Part shown: piece after piece, positions 56,490 to 64,000 of the stretch | How positions within the stretch are numbered: the first letter of the stretch is position 1 | Layout: each line of letters begins with the position of its first letter | From: Mycobacterium sp. EPa45 | Lineage (GTDB): Bacteria > Actinomycetota > Actinomycetes > Mycobacteriales > Mycobacteriaceae | Direction of reading: 5' to 3' | NCBI RefSeq assembly: GCF_001021385.1 | Contig: NZ_CP011773.1 | Coordinates: 930,001-994,000 of the forward strand | Length of the DNA stretch: 64,000 bases | Notes under the pieces: model-generated | Told to the model about the DNA's origin: nothing | The model's database searches: none | What the model saw: the letters and a program-made list of their open reading frames with translations, nothing else | Program-made: the position numbers and the translations under genes

Positions 56490-56585
56490 GGGCGCTGATC
56501 CGGCGAAGGACCAATCGATATGCCTGCGGTTCCGGCTGACGCCGGCAGCGAATTCGTCATTACGATGCCCGACGCGGCGTAGTCG

Positions 56586-57296
56586 GTGTCCAACATCGAG
56601 CACCGATTCCTCGACGCATTGGGCGAGTCGCGCGGCGTCGAGGCCGCCGACCGGCTGTGCCGAACCTGCGTCGAACTGATCGATGTCGACGCGGCCGCGG
56701 TGTCTTTGGTGTTCGACGGCATCAACGTCGGTACGGTCGGCGCCAGTGACCCGCAGGCGCGGGTGTACGACGAGATGCAATTCGTTGTGGGTGAAGGACC
56801 TTGTCTGGACTCTGTCGCACATCGCGCGCCGGTGCTGGTCGCCGACCTCGCCGATGCCGGTGAGCAGCGGTGGCCGGCGTATGGACCGATGATGATCGAC
56901 CATGAGATTCGCGGCGTGTACGCCGTCCCGGTGGTGGTCGCCGGTGAGTATGTCGGGGCGCTCGATTTGTTCCGCAGCGATCCCGGTGACCTGTCCCGTG
57001 AGCAGATCGCCGGGATGCTGGTCGCCGCCGAGTTGGCTCAGCTGCCGTTGCTGGATCTGCTGAGCGAAGACTTGCAGGCCGGCTTCTCGGACCCGACGAG
57101 CAACGCATGGGCGGACCTCAACGAGCTGTCGCGCTCAGAGGTGAGTCAGGCCACCGGCATGTTGATGGCTCAGCTGGGCCTCAGCGCTACTTCCGCGTTG
57201 GCCCGGCTGCGGGCGTACGCGTACGCGTCGGGGCGCAGCGCGACCAGCGTTGCCCGCGACATCATCGACCGTCGATTGTCGCTGGAGGCAGACTGA
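56586..57296 (+). CDS. GAF-ANTAR RNA-binding antiterminator (first)
   Basis: 236 aa from GTG 56586. The GAF domain (~20-160) has FVVGEGPCLDSVAHRAPVLVADLAD and GVYAVPVVVAGEYVGALDLF. The C-terminal ANTAR domain has SEVSQATGMLMAQLGLSATSALARLRAYAYASGRSATSVARDIIDRRL. ANTAR domains bind paired stem-loops in mRNA to stop termination; the GAF part senses a small ligand or redox state. It follows the SigF-type gene by 97 bp and may be co-transcribed with it. Confidence 0.9.
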   Translation: MSNIEHRFLDALGESRGVEAADRLCRTCVELIDVDAAAVSLVFDGINVGTVGASDPQARVYDEMQFVVGEGPCLDSVAHRAPVLVADLADAGEQRWPAYGPMMIDHEIRGVYAVPVVVAGEYVGALDLFRSDPGDLSREQIAGMLVAAELAQLPLLDLLSEDLQAGFSDPTSNAWADLNELSRSEVSQATGMLMAQLGLSATSALARLRAYAYASGRSATSVARDIIDRRLSLEAD

Positions 57297-57360
57297 TGAA
57301 CGAGCCCTTTCCGAACCAGTGCCGCCCGGCGCTGCCGCCCCAGAGCGATGAGAGTGGGCA

Positions 57361-58113
57361 ATGATGAGCGCACCCCGGGAAACGCAGGTGCTGGGAGCAG
57401 TCGTCGGTTTGGTCGACAGTCTGCTCGACGACTTCGACATCGTCGAGCTGCTGACCGACCTCACCGAACAATGCGCACAGCTTCTCGATGTGCGCGCGGC
57501 GGGCCTACTTCTTGCCGGCCCGCGTCAGGATCTTCATCTGATGGCGGCAACCTCGCGGAGCTCGCACGATCTGGAGATCCTCCAACTCCAGGCCGACGAG
57601 GGTCCGTGCCTGGACTGTTTCACCACCGGCCAAGCGATTTCGGCGCCCGATCTCGACGTCGAGCAGGCTCGCTGGCCGCGTTTCGTCGCCGCTGCCACCG
57701 AGGCCGGCTTCGTCTCGGTGCACGCGGTTCCGATGCGTGCCGGCGGCACGATGCTGGGGGCGCTCGGCCTGTTCGGCACGCGACAAGGGTCGCTGAACGA
57801 CGCCGATCTGCTCGTCGCGCACTCTCTGGTCCACGTGGCGTGTGTGGCCATCCTGCAACAACATTCACCGAGCCCGATAACCATCGGCCCGTCGCTGCGA
57901 GCGGCGTTGAACGATCGCGTGGTGGTCGACCAGGCGACGGGCTTCGTCAGTGAGGTCCTCGGTGCCTCCATGGAGGACGCATTCGATCTCCTGCGCCGGT
58001 ACGCGCAGAGCCACCCCGAGCATCTGACCGACGTGGCTCGACAGGTGGTCGGTCAACCCGCGCGGCGCGCGGGCATCCTGGCCGCACTCGCGGAACTGGT
58101 CCCACGTGCCTGA
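57361..58113 (+). CDS. GAF-ANTAR RNA-binding antiterminator (second)
   Basis: 250 aa from ATG 57361 (or 57364). The GAF domain has QADEGPCLDCFTTGQAISAPDLDVEQARWPRF and VHAVPMRAGGTMLGALGLFGT, similar to the previous protein. ANTAR: RVVVDQATGFVSEVLGASMEDAFDLLRRYAQSHPEHLTDVARQVV. It is likely a tandem duplicate of the gene at 56586, 64 bp downstream of it, with diverged sensing residues. It converges (6 bp apart) on a third GAF-ANTAR gene. Confidence 0.9.
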   Translation: MMSAPRETQVLGAVVGLVDSLLDDFDIVELLTDLTEQCAQLLDVRAAGLLLAGPRQDLHLMAATSRSSHDLEILQLQADEGPCLDCFTTGQAISAPDLDVEQARWPRFVAAATEAGFVSVHAVPMRAGGTMLGALGLFGTRQGSLNDADLLVAHSLVHVACVAILQQHSPSPITIGPSLRAALNDRVVVDQATGFVSEVLGASMEDAFDLLRRYAQSHPEHLTDVARQVVGQPARRAGILAALAELVPRA

Positions 58114-58119
58114 CCAGGC

Positions 58120-58824
58120 TCAAGGCGCTGGTCGGTCAAGCCCGGATTCATGCTCCGCGACGAGCCAGCGGGCCACGTCGACGAGCTTGATGTTGGTGTC
58201 CGCCGATGCATGCGTCAACATCGCGAATGCCTCCACACCGGTGATGTTGTTACGTTGCATCAGAATGCCTTTGGCTTGGCTGATGACGTCGCGGCTAGCC
58301 AGCGCGGCATGGAATTGAGTTGCAGCGGCCGCGCCGAACATCGCCACCGCCGCGTGCTGGGCGACAATCGTGCCGACATCAACCGATTCTTGACTGAAGC
58401 AGTGTGGCTGAGCGCCATAGAGATTCATTGCTCCGAGGGTTTCGGGTTCAACGAATAGCTGAAATGACAGCAGGCTGTGCACCTCCAGCGCAATTGCCTG
58501 CCGGACGAATTCAGGCCAGCGGCTTTCGCGCGACATGTCGTCGATGAGGACGGTGTGATGTTCCCGCAACGCGGTGATGCAGGGGCCGTCGCCGAGCTCG
58601 CTTTGCAGTTCGTCGAGTTTGGCGACGATCGGATCGGTGGGGGCCTGTGCCACCACGCTGCCGCGCTGGATCAGTGAGATTCCCACCCAACGCACTCCAG
58701 GCACGATCCGTGCGGCCGCGTCGACAATGACGCGCAGGGTGTCGCCAGTGCCCTTCTGGGCTTGCAGACGCACCGCGAGGTCGCCCAGGGTTCGGGCCAA
58801 CTCGTTGCTGGCATGGGCAGACAC
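58120..58824 (-). CDS. GAF-ANTAR RNA-binding antiterminator (third)
   Basis: 234 aa. GAF: SELGDGPCITALREHHTVLIDDMSRESRWPEFVRQAIALEVHSLLSFQLFVEPETLGAMNLYGAQ. ANTAR: RDVISQAKGILMQRNNITGVEAFAMLTHASADTNIKLVDVARWLV. It is more distant from the two plus-strand copies than they are from each other. It is convergent with them, so it is separately controlled. Confidence 0.9.
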   Translation of the reverse strand: MSAHASNELARTLGDLAVRLQAQKGTGDTLRVIVDAAARIVPGVRWVGISLIQRGSVVAQAPTDPIVAKLDELQSELGDGPCITALREHHTVLIDDMSRESRWPEFVRQAIALEVHSLLSFQLFVEPETLGAMNLYGAQPHCFSQESVDVGTIVAQHAAVAMFGAAAATQFHAALASRDVISQAKGILMQRNNITGVEAFAMLTHASADTNIKLVDVARWLVAEHESGLDRPAP

Positions 58825-58982
58825 CGACCAAGAGTACCCACAACGAAGGAAATGATTCCCCTACGACCCCGCCGGCACGGATTTTGAACCGACGGGATCT
58901 AAGCAGGTCATGTGGGCGCCCACAGCTCCTGCGTACGACAGCTATGCCCGGTCACACCGACACTAAACCCATTCGTCTCAAC
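58825..58982. other. Short intergenic region, nothing identified
   Basis: 158 bp upstream of the third GAF-ANTAR gene and downstream of the phosphatase gene. No RNA or hairpin stood out. Confidence 0.35.
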
Positions 58983-60128
58983 TCATCTAGGCACACCCAG
59001 CGCCAGTACCGCTGTGTCGTCCTCGACACCGGAGCCCAAACCGGTTAGCAGATAACGGATTTGGTCGACCAGTGCGTCTGCTGTAGCGGGCGCGTGCGTG
59101 GTCGCGAACCTGCGCAGGGCGCCGTCGTCGTCGTAACGTCGGGTACCGTCACCGATGAGGGCTTCGGTCAAACCGTCGCTGTAGAGCAGCATCGTGTCAC
59201 CGGGGCCCAGCCAGAGGGAGGCGTCGACGAACGTGGGTTGGTCGCTGAGGCCGACCGCCATGCCGCCGGTGACGTCCAGATAGCTCGCCTCGCCGGACTG
59301 CTCGAGCAGCAGTGGCGGTGGATGTCCGCCACCGGCCAACCGCACGGCAAACCCGCCGTCTCGCTGAGTCAGGGTGCCGAACACCACAGTGCAGAACCGG
59401 GGTGTCTCGGCGCCGCTTTCCTGAGCCAGCACGGAGTTCAACCGGTGCAGCACAGTGATGGGGTCCGGGTCGACGACGGCGGCGGCGCGCATTGTGTAGC
59501 GCATCAACGACGTGATCGCCGCTGCTGTCGGGCCTTTGCCGCACACGTCGCCCAGGAAGAATCCGGACGATTCGCGCGACAGTGGGAACAGGTCGTAGAA
59601 ATCACCGCCGATGTCCTGAACGGAAGGTTGGTAATGAGCGGCCGCGGCGAGACCATCCGGTATCGACAACGTCGGCGGCAGCAGTGATCTTCGCAAGGTG
59701 TCCGCCAGCGCCTGTGCCCTGGTGCCCTCGGCTTCGGCACGCTGCCGCTCGTCGAGCAGAGCCCGTTCGTAGGTTCGCCGTTCGCGGGCGTCCTGGATGA
59801 CCACGCGCAGCAGCACCGCCCGCCCGCCGTCGTCGGCCTTGACATTCGCGCTGAGAAAGACCGGCCGCCGCGAGCCGTCGGCGGTCGACAGTTGCATGCT
59901 GATCTCGTCGAGCTGACCGCTCATCTGCAGTAGCGGCGCGAAGTGGGTTTCGAAGTGCATCCGTCCGCCGACCGTGAACAAGTCGACGATCTGCTTGCCG
60001 CACAACGTCTTCGGCGCGACACCCAACCACGAGGCGAGGGTGGCGTTGACCCTCAGTATCTCACCGTCGGGGGTCGCGGCCAGCTGGCCGCAGGGCGCGT
60101 TTTCCCACAGTTCCTCGGCGTCGGTCAT
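58983..60128 (-). CDS. PAS domain - PP2C phosphatase, RsbP-like
   Basis: 381 aa. The N-terminal PAS domain (~5-120: EELWENAPCGQLAATPDGEILRVNATLASWLG) and a coiled-coil linker (RTYERALLDERQRAEAEGTRAQALADTLRRSLLP) precede a SpoIIE/PP2C phosphatase domain (DIGGDFYDLFPL, FFLGDVCGKGPTAAAITSLMRYTMRA, GDTMLLYSDGLTEAL). RsbP of Bacillus uses this design to dephosphorylate an anti-anti-sigma factor under energy stress. Its start overlaps the RsbQ-like gene by 4 bp, the same pairing as rsbQ-rsbP. Confidence 0.9.
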   Translation of the reverse strand: MTDAEELWENAPCGQLAATPDGEILRVNATLASWLGVAPKTLCGKQIVDLFTVGGRMHFETHFAPLLQMSGQLDEISMQLSTADGSRRPVFLSANVKADDGGRAVLLRVVIQDARERRTYERALLDERQRAEAEGTRAQALADTLRRSLLPPTLSIPDGLAAAAHYQPSVQDIGGDFYDLFPLSRESSGFFLGDVCGKGPTAAAITSLMRYTMRAAAVVDPDPITVLHRLNSVLAQESGAETPRFCTVVFGTLTQRDGGFAVRLAGGGHPPPLLLEQSGEASYLDVTGGMAVGLSDQPTFVDASLWLGPGDTMLLYSDGLTEALIGDGTRRYDDDGALRRFATTHAPATADALVDQIRYLLTGLGSGVEDDTAVLALGVPR

Positions 60129-60922
60129 GGCTGGGCGAATGCCGCAATCGCCTCGGCGGTGTCGTCCGGTGCGCTGACATGCGGACAGTGGCCGGTCGCG
60201 TCGAGAGTGACCAATCGCGCGTCGGGGATCTGATCCCGGACGTAAGCGCCGACTTGGGGCGGCGCGATGGCGTCGTGTCGGCAGTCGATGATCAGCGTCG
60301 GTATCGCGACCTTCGCCAGGTCAGTTCGACTGTCCGACAAAAACGTAGCGCGAGCGAAGACTTTGGCCGCCGCGGGGTCGGTGCGGCAGAACGTCGCCGC
60401 GAGGTCCTCGGATAGCTCCGGGCGGTCAGGGTTGCCCATGATCGTCGGTGCCATCGTCTGCGACCACCCCAGATAATTGCTGTCCATCGACTCGAGCAGC
60501 TCGTCGATGTCCGCGCGGGTGAAGCCGCCGCGGTACCCGTCGTCGTCGATGTAGCGCGGAGAGGGCGTGACCATCACCAGCTTGGCGAATCGGGCTGGCG
60601 TGGCCGCCACCGCCAATGCACCGATGACGGCGGCCACCGAGTGTCCGACGAACACCACGTCGCGCAGGTCCAGCGACTCGACGATGTCCACGATGTCGTC
60701 TGCGTAGGCCTGCAAGGACGCGTACTTGGCGGGGTCCCACGCAGCTGGGTCGGCCCGACCGGAGCCGACGTGGTCGAACAGGACGATGTCGAAGCGGTCC
60801 CGCAATCGGGCGGCCACCGGATGCCACAGCTGCTGGTCACAGCCGAAGCCGTGGGCCAACATGAGTGTCGGCCCGGTGGTGTCGCCGACCCGGGTGACGT
60901 TGTTGCGGGTGGCGGCATCCAT
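60125..60922 (-). CDS. RsbQ-like alpha/beta hydrolase
   Basis: 265 aa, very close to Bacillus RsbQ: LMLAHGFGCDQQLWHPV, nucleophile Ser in VFVGHSVAAVIGALA, LVMVTPSPRYIDDDGYRGGF, MDSNYLGWSQTMAPTIMGNPDRPEL, acid in DCRHDAIAPPQVG and base His in DATGHCPHVSAPD. RsbQ activates the PAS domain of RsbP by producing or delivering a hydrophobic ligand. The next gene overlaps by 4 bp and encodes the RsbP-like phosphatase, so the pair probably relays stress to the SigF-type sigma at 55716. Confidence 0.92.
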   Translation of the reverse strand: MDAATRNNVTRVGDTTGPTLMLAHGFGCDQQLWHPVAARLRDRFDIVLFDHVGSGRADPAAWDPAKYASLQAYADDIVDIVESLDLRDVVFVGHSVAAVIGALAVAATPARFAKLVMVTPSPRYIDDDGYRGGFTRADIDELLESMDSNYLGWSQTMAPTIMGNPDRPELSEDLAATFCRTDPAAAKVFARATFLSDSRTDLAKVAIPTLIIDCRHDAIAPPQVGAYVRDQIPDARLVTLDATGHCPHVSAPDDTAEAIAAFAQP

Positions 60923-60961
60923 CGGTTCAGTCTTGCAGAGGTGTCGACCTGAACGGACCCG

Positions 60962-61978
60962 CTAACGTCGAGGCCCGGACTTCGTTCTCTTGTCCGCATA
61001 CATCGCAGCATCCGCGCGGGCCAGAACGGCTTCGGCGAGGTCGCCGCCACCCACCACGGCCGCGCCGCAACTGGCCCCGACGTTGACGATCCCGGCACTG
61101 GTGGGGATGTCTTTCTGAAGCGCGATGACCAGGCGATCGCGCAGCCCGAAGGGGTCCGGAGCCGCCGAGGCCGCCAGCAGGACGGCGAACTCGTCGCCGC
61201 CGATACGGGCTCCGAGGTCGTCGGAGCGGCAGGTGTGGGCGATGCGATGACCGATGGCTTGCAGCACCTCGTCGCCGACCGCGTGCCCGTAGACGTCGTT
61301 GATCGGCTTGAACCCGTCGAGGTCGATGTACAACACGACAGCTACCGGAATGCCGTTACCGGCGGCGTTGGAGATCAACCCTTCCAGCCCGGCGAGGAAC
61401 GCCGCCCTGTTGGCCAGGCCGGTCAAGGCGTCGACGGAGGCGGCGCGGGACTTCTCTTCGATGACGTTGGCGCGCGCCAATGCCTTGGCGATGAAAGCGG
61501 CGAGCTGCTCGAGCAGGTCGACGTCGTTGTCGGTGAAGGCGTCCGGCTGGCCGCAGATGACCTTCAGCACGCCCTGGGTGCGGTTGCCGTCGACCAGGGG
61601 GACGACGATCATCGACCGGGCGCCGACGCGCCGACAGGCCGCCAAATCCACTCGGGGATCGGTTTCGGTGTCGGTGGAAATCAGGATCTTGCCGGTCCTG
61701 ACGCACTCGCCGGACATGCTGCCCGACATCGCCAGCCGCAGCCCTTCGGTGCCCACCAGCGTGCCGGCCGTGGCCGTGTACACCATTTCACCGAACTCGG
61801 CCAGCTCGATCACGGCGCCTTGGGCGCGCGTTGCGTCGCGCGCCTGCTCCACGACGATCTTCATCACCGCGTCCGCGGTGACGTCGGCGTCGTTGATGGC
61901 TTGCTGGACCTTGATAATGGTCTGCAACGTCGCCAGCTCCGGGCTGCCCCCCACGATCGGGATGCTAATTGAATTCAT
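60962..61978 (-). CDS. GAF-GGDEF diguanylate cyclase
   Basis: 338 aa from ATG 61978; the frame continues upstream to 62041 without support. The GAF domain (~20-170) contains GSMSGECVRTGKILISTDTETDPRVDLAACRRVGARSMIVVPLVDG. The GGDEF domain follows: DALTGLANRAAFLAGL, DLDGFKPINDVYGHAVGDEVL and the intact active-site loop RIGGDEFAVL. It should make cyclic di-GMP from GTP in response to a GAF ligand. It lies 39 bp upstream of the RsbQ-like gene on the same strand, so it may be co-transcribed with it. Confidence 0.92.
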   Translation of the reverse strand: MNSISIPIVGGSPELATLQTIIKVQQAINDADVTADAVMKIVVEQARDATRAQGAVIELAEFGEMVYTATAGTLVGTEGLRLAMSGSMSGECVRTGKILISTDTETDPRVDLAACRRVGARSMIVVPLVDGNRTQGVLKVICGQPDAFTDNDVDLLEQLAAFIAKALARANVIEEKSRAASVDALTGLANRAAFLAGLEGLISNAAGNGIPVAVVLYIDLDGFKPINDVYGHAVGDEVLQAIGHRIAHTCRSDDLGARIGGDEFAVLLAASAAPDPFGLRDRLVIALQKDIPTSAGIVNVGASCGAAVVGGGDLAEAVLARADAAMYADKRTKSGPRR

Positions 61979-62101
61979 CCTGGTCAGCAGCGGCAATGAA
62001 CAATTTGCATAAGTTCGTTTATCCGTACACGTTCGCGTCACCCCCGCCGTGTGCTATACCCCTAGCAAACTTGCGTCAACGTCAAAGTCGGGGATGGTGT
62101 C

Positions 62102-64000
62102 ATGGGCCAGGTACAGCAGGGTCGCTATATCGGTCGAGTCGGGGCGTTGGCCGTGGCTCTGGGTGTCGGCGGTTTGATCGTTGCGTTGCCGGCGGCGGCA
62201 GGCGCCGACACGGGCGCCGGGGACTCGGGTAAGACGACGTCATCGGCGGGCAAGCACGCTCCGCGGAATGCGGCGAAACCCCGTGCCTCAAAGGCACCTA
62301 CCGCAACGGCCACCGCGACGGTCAAGCCCGCGGCGAGCCGGGCAGCGCTGGACCGGCTGAACGGCGGCGAAGATCCGCTGGCTCCCGTGACCGAGCCGCT
62401 GTCGTTCGCGGTGCTGGCGGTGACGCGCCGCGACGGGTCCGCCCGATCGGCGCGGTCGGTTACCACCAGTGGAACAGCTTCTGCCGCAGCAGCTTCGGTG
62501 CCCAGCGGCAGCTCCGCCGCCAGTGTGTCGCAGCCAGCCGGGGCCACCGCCGGCACTGTCCTCGGCACCGCTGTGCGCAACTTCATCGACACCCACCTGC
62601 CCGGGTGGAGTCCGATCGCCGACCAGCTGGCGCCGATCGTCGCCGACGGTCTCCAGGATCTGCTCACCAACGGTGCGGTCAGCGCCGAGGTTCAGCGGCT
62701 GGTTGCGAACGACGCGATTCGCCAATTCGTTTCGGCGAAGATCTCGGCGGCCCTGAACACCTACCTCGGTGTACCGACGTCGGTCGGCACCGTCGTCGGC
62801 AACGCGGCAGTCAGCTTCGCCGGCACCGTACTCGGCACCGCCGGTGTCCAGACCGCGCTCGACGTGCTCGCGGCCGGCGTGAAGCCGGACAGTGCGCAGG
62901 TCACCGCGATCTTGACGGCGGCAGCGGCCGGTGACGTTGCGCCCCTTGCGAATTACTTCACATCGGTAGTCACGAACTCCACTGACGAGATCGCGACCTT
63001 CCTGAATAACTCGGCGGTCCGGGGCGCGCTGGCTTCTGGCATTGCCGGCGCGGTCGTCGACCTCACCAACGGTGGCGTCATCCCGACGTGGCTCGGCAAT
63101 GTCGTTGATGGCTGGGTGACATCGGCGCTCGGCGGTGGTGCCACCGCGACTGCCGTCGGCAATGCGCTGGGGACGGCGGTACAGGGCTTGCTGAGCAACA
63201 CCAAGGCGGTGCAGGGTGTGGCCACGGTCGCTGGTGCCGCAGTCTCGAATCTGTTGGCGGCGCCGGGTGTTACCGCGGCCCTGGCTGACTACATCACCCA
63301 ATTCGGTACCGCCCTCGTTGCAGGCGAAAGCTGGATCGACGCGCTGGACGTCGCTTGGCAAGGGCTGCAGGTGAATTCGGCATTCCTGTCGGCGCTGGGT
63401 CCCGTCGCCGGCGATGCGGTGGCGTCGTTGGCCACCAACGCAGATGTGGTTGCGGCGCTGGCGTCGACCGCTAAGACACTGGTCATCAACCTGGCCGCCG
63501 ATGCGGGTTTCCGCGCGGTCGTCGGTGAACTGTTCGGGCCCCAGTACGGTCCCACGCTTGCCCAGGCTCTCGCCGATCCGGCGTCCGCGGCTCAACTGGG
63601 TGCGACGGTCGGCTCGGTCCTCACCAACTTCCTCGGCCAGGACGGGGTGACCGACGCGTTGGCGGCTGCCACCGAGCAGATCGTCACGGCGCTGCTGAGC
63701 GGGATGTCACCGGTTTTCGCCGTGCAGAACGTCATCCAGTCGCTGGCGTCGAACCCCGCCGTGGTGGCCGCATTCAACGCCACGGTCCCCGACGCGCTCA
63801 AGGGTGTGCTGCAGGCTCCCGCCGTGCGGGGTGTGATCAGCACCGTCGCGCAAGGGGTCGTCGCCCAGCTGATCGATACGACGCCACTGAACAACACGGT
63901 CCTGGATCCGGTGGTGAGCCAGGTGGCGAAAGCTGCGGTGGACGCCTTCGTGGCTAACCCGGCCGCCCAGGGCCTGATCGGCGACCTCGCCGGTGATCTC
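62102..64000 (+). CDS. Large secreted repeat protein, 5' part
   Basis: Open from ATG 62102 to the window end, 633 codons with no stop. A signal-like segment (RYIGRVGALAVALGVGGLIVALPAAAGA) is followed by a low-complexity Ala/Thr/Lys linker and then a long Ala/Val-rich region. The latter is built of loosely repeated ~55-65 residue units containing patterns such as VLGTAVRNFIDTHLPG, VVGNAAVSFAGTVLGTAG, AVGNALGTAVQGLLSN and SLASNPAVVAAF. It belongs to the giant mycobacterial surface-associated repeat proteins of unknown function. The C-terminal part lies outside the window. Confidence 0.8.
   Translation, partial: MGQVQQGRYIGRVGALAVALGVGGLIVALPAAAGADTGAGDSGKTTSSAGKHAPRNAAKPRASKAPTATATATVKPAASRAALDRLNGGEDPLAPVTEPLSFAVLAVTRRDGSARSARSVTTSGTASAAAASVPSGSSAASVSQPAGATAGTVLGTAVRNFIDTHLPGWSPIADQLAPIVADGLQDLLTNGAVSAEVQRLVANDAIRQFVSAKISAALNTYLGVPTSVGTVVGNAAVSFAGTVLGTAGVQTALDVLAAGVKPDSAQVTAILTAAAAGDVAPLANYFTSVVTNSTDEIATFLNNSAVRGALASGIAGAVVDLTNGGVIPTWLGNVVDGWVTSALGGGATATAVGNALGTAVQGLLSNTKAVQGVATVAGAAVSNLLAAPGVTAALADYITQFGTALVAGESWIDALDVAWQGLQVNSAFLSALGPVAGDAVASLATNADVVAALASTAKTLVINLAADAGFRAVVGELFGPQYGPTLAQALADPASAAQLGATVGSVLTNFLGQDGVTDALAAATEQIVTALLSGMSPVFAVQNVIQSLASNPAVVAAFNATVPDALKGVLQAPAVRGVISTVAQGVVAQLIDTTPLNNTVLDPVVSQVAKAAVDAFVANPAAQGLIGDLAGDL

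Overview
The window comes from a high-GC actinobacterium, almost certainly a Mycobacterium/Mycolicibacterium. This is inferred from the gpsA - flavin monooxygenase - YajQ - tRNA-Tyr order (as remembered for M. tuberculosis Rv0564c-Rv0566c), a PknK-type kinase domain, mycobacterial-style secreted proteins and lipoproteins, and several GAF-ANTAR proteins.

Layout: (1) 1-4.3 kb is conserved chromosome ending in tRNA-Tyr. (2) 4.32-28.16 kb is a ~23.8 kb integrative element inserted in tRNA-Tyr. A perfect 57-bp copy of the tRNA 3' part closes its right end, and paired TTGTCAC sites lie just inside both ends. It carries a tyrosine integrase, an excisionase-like protein and a MobF relaxase but no visible type IV secretion genes, so it looks mobilizable rather than self-transferring. 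Its left arm holds a split HipA-like kinase with a HipA-N/HIRAN partner. Its right half is redox and detoxification cargo: haloalkane dehalogenase, two paralogous ECF sigma/anti-sigma pairs, a cytochrome-b/molybdopterin oxidoreductase fusion, a peroxiredoxin, a flavodoxin-like reductase and TetR regulators. (3) 28.2-31.1 kb holds secreted and hypothetical proteins.

(4) 31.2-55.5 kb is the most striking part: a biosynthetic gene cluster with its own signalling genes. Three minus-strand operons share a ~20-bp palindromic element at a constant 32-33 bp before the first start codon. Operon B (40363 to 34290) has DAHP synthase, a CreE-like FAD enzyme, a CreD-like lyase, a branched-chain-type aminotransferase and an FHA-LuxR regulator. 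Operon A (47522 to 40537) has a 16-codon leader, a PapC-like dehydrogenase, an alpha-oxoamine synthase-like enzyme, an adenylate-forming ligase, an MFS transporter with a C-terminal FHA domain, and an ATP-grasp ligase. Operon C (55477 to 51651, perhaps to 50777) has a PaaK-like ligase, a PapB-like chorismate mutase and a PapA-like aminodeoxychorismate synthase. Together these predict 4-aminophenylpyruvate/4-aminophenylalanine plus nitrite made from aspartate, so the product may be an aryl-diazo or other N-N-bond metabolite. A PknK-like kinase with a kelch sensor region converges on the FHA-LuxR gene, suggesting phospho-signalling control. Rieske, CHRD-like and peptidase genes sit between operons A and C.

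(5) 55.7-62 kb is a stress-signalling region: SigF-type sigma factor, three GAF-ANTAR proteins, an RsbQ-RsbP pair and a GAF-GGDEF protein. (6) 62.1 kb to the end is the start of a very large secreted repeat protein cut by the window edge.

All functions come from reading motifs and neighbourhood; no database search was run.
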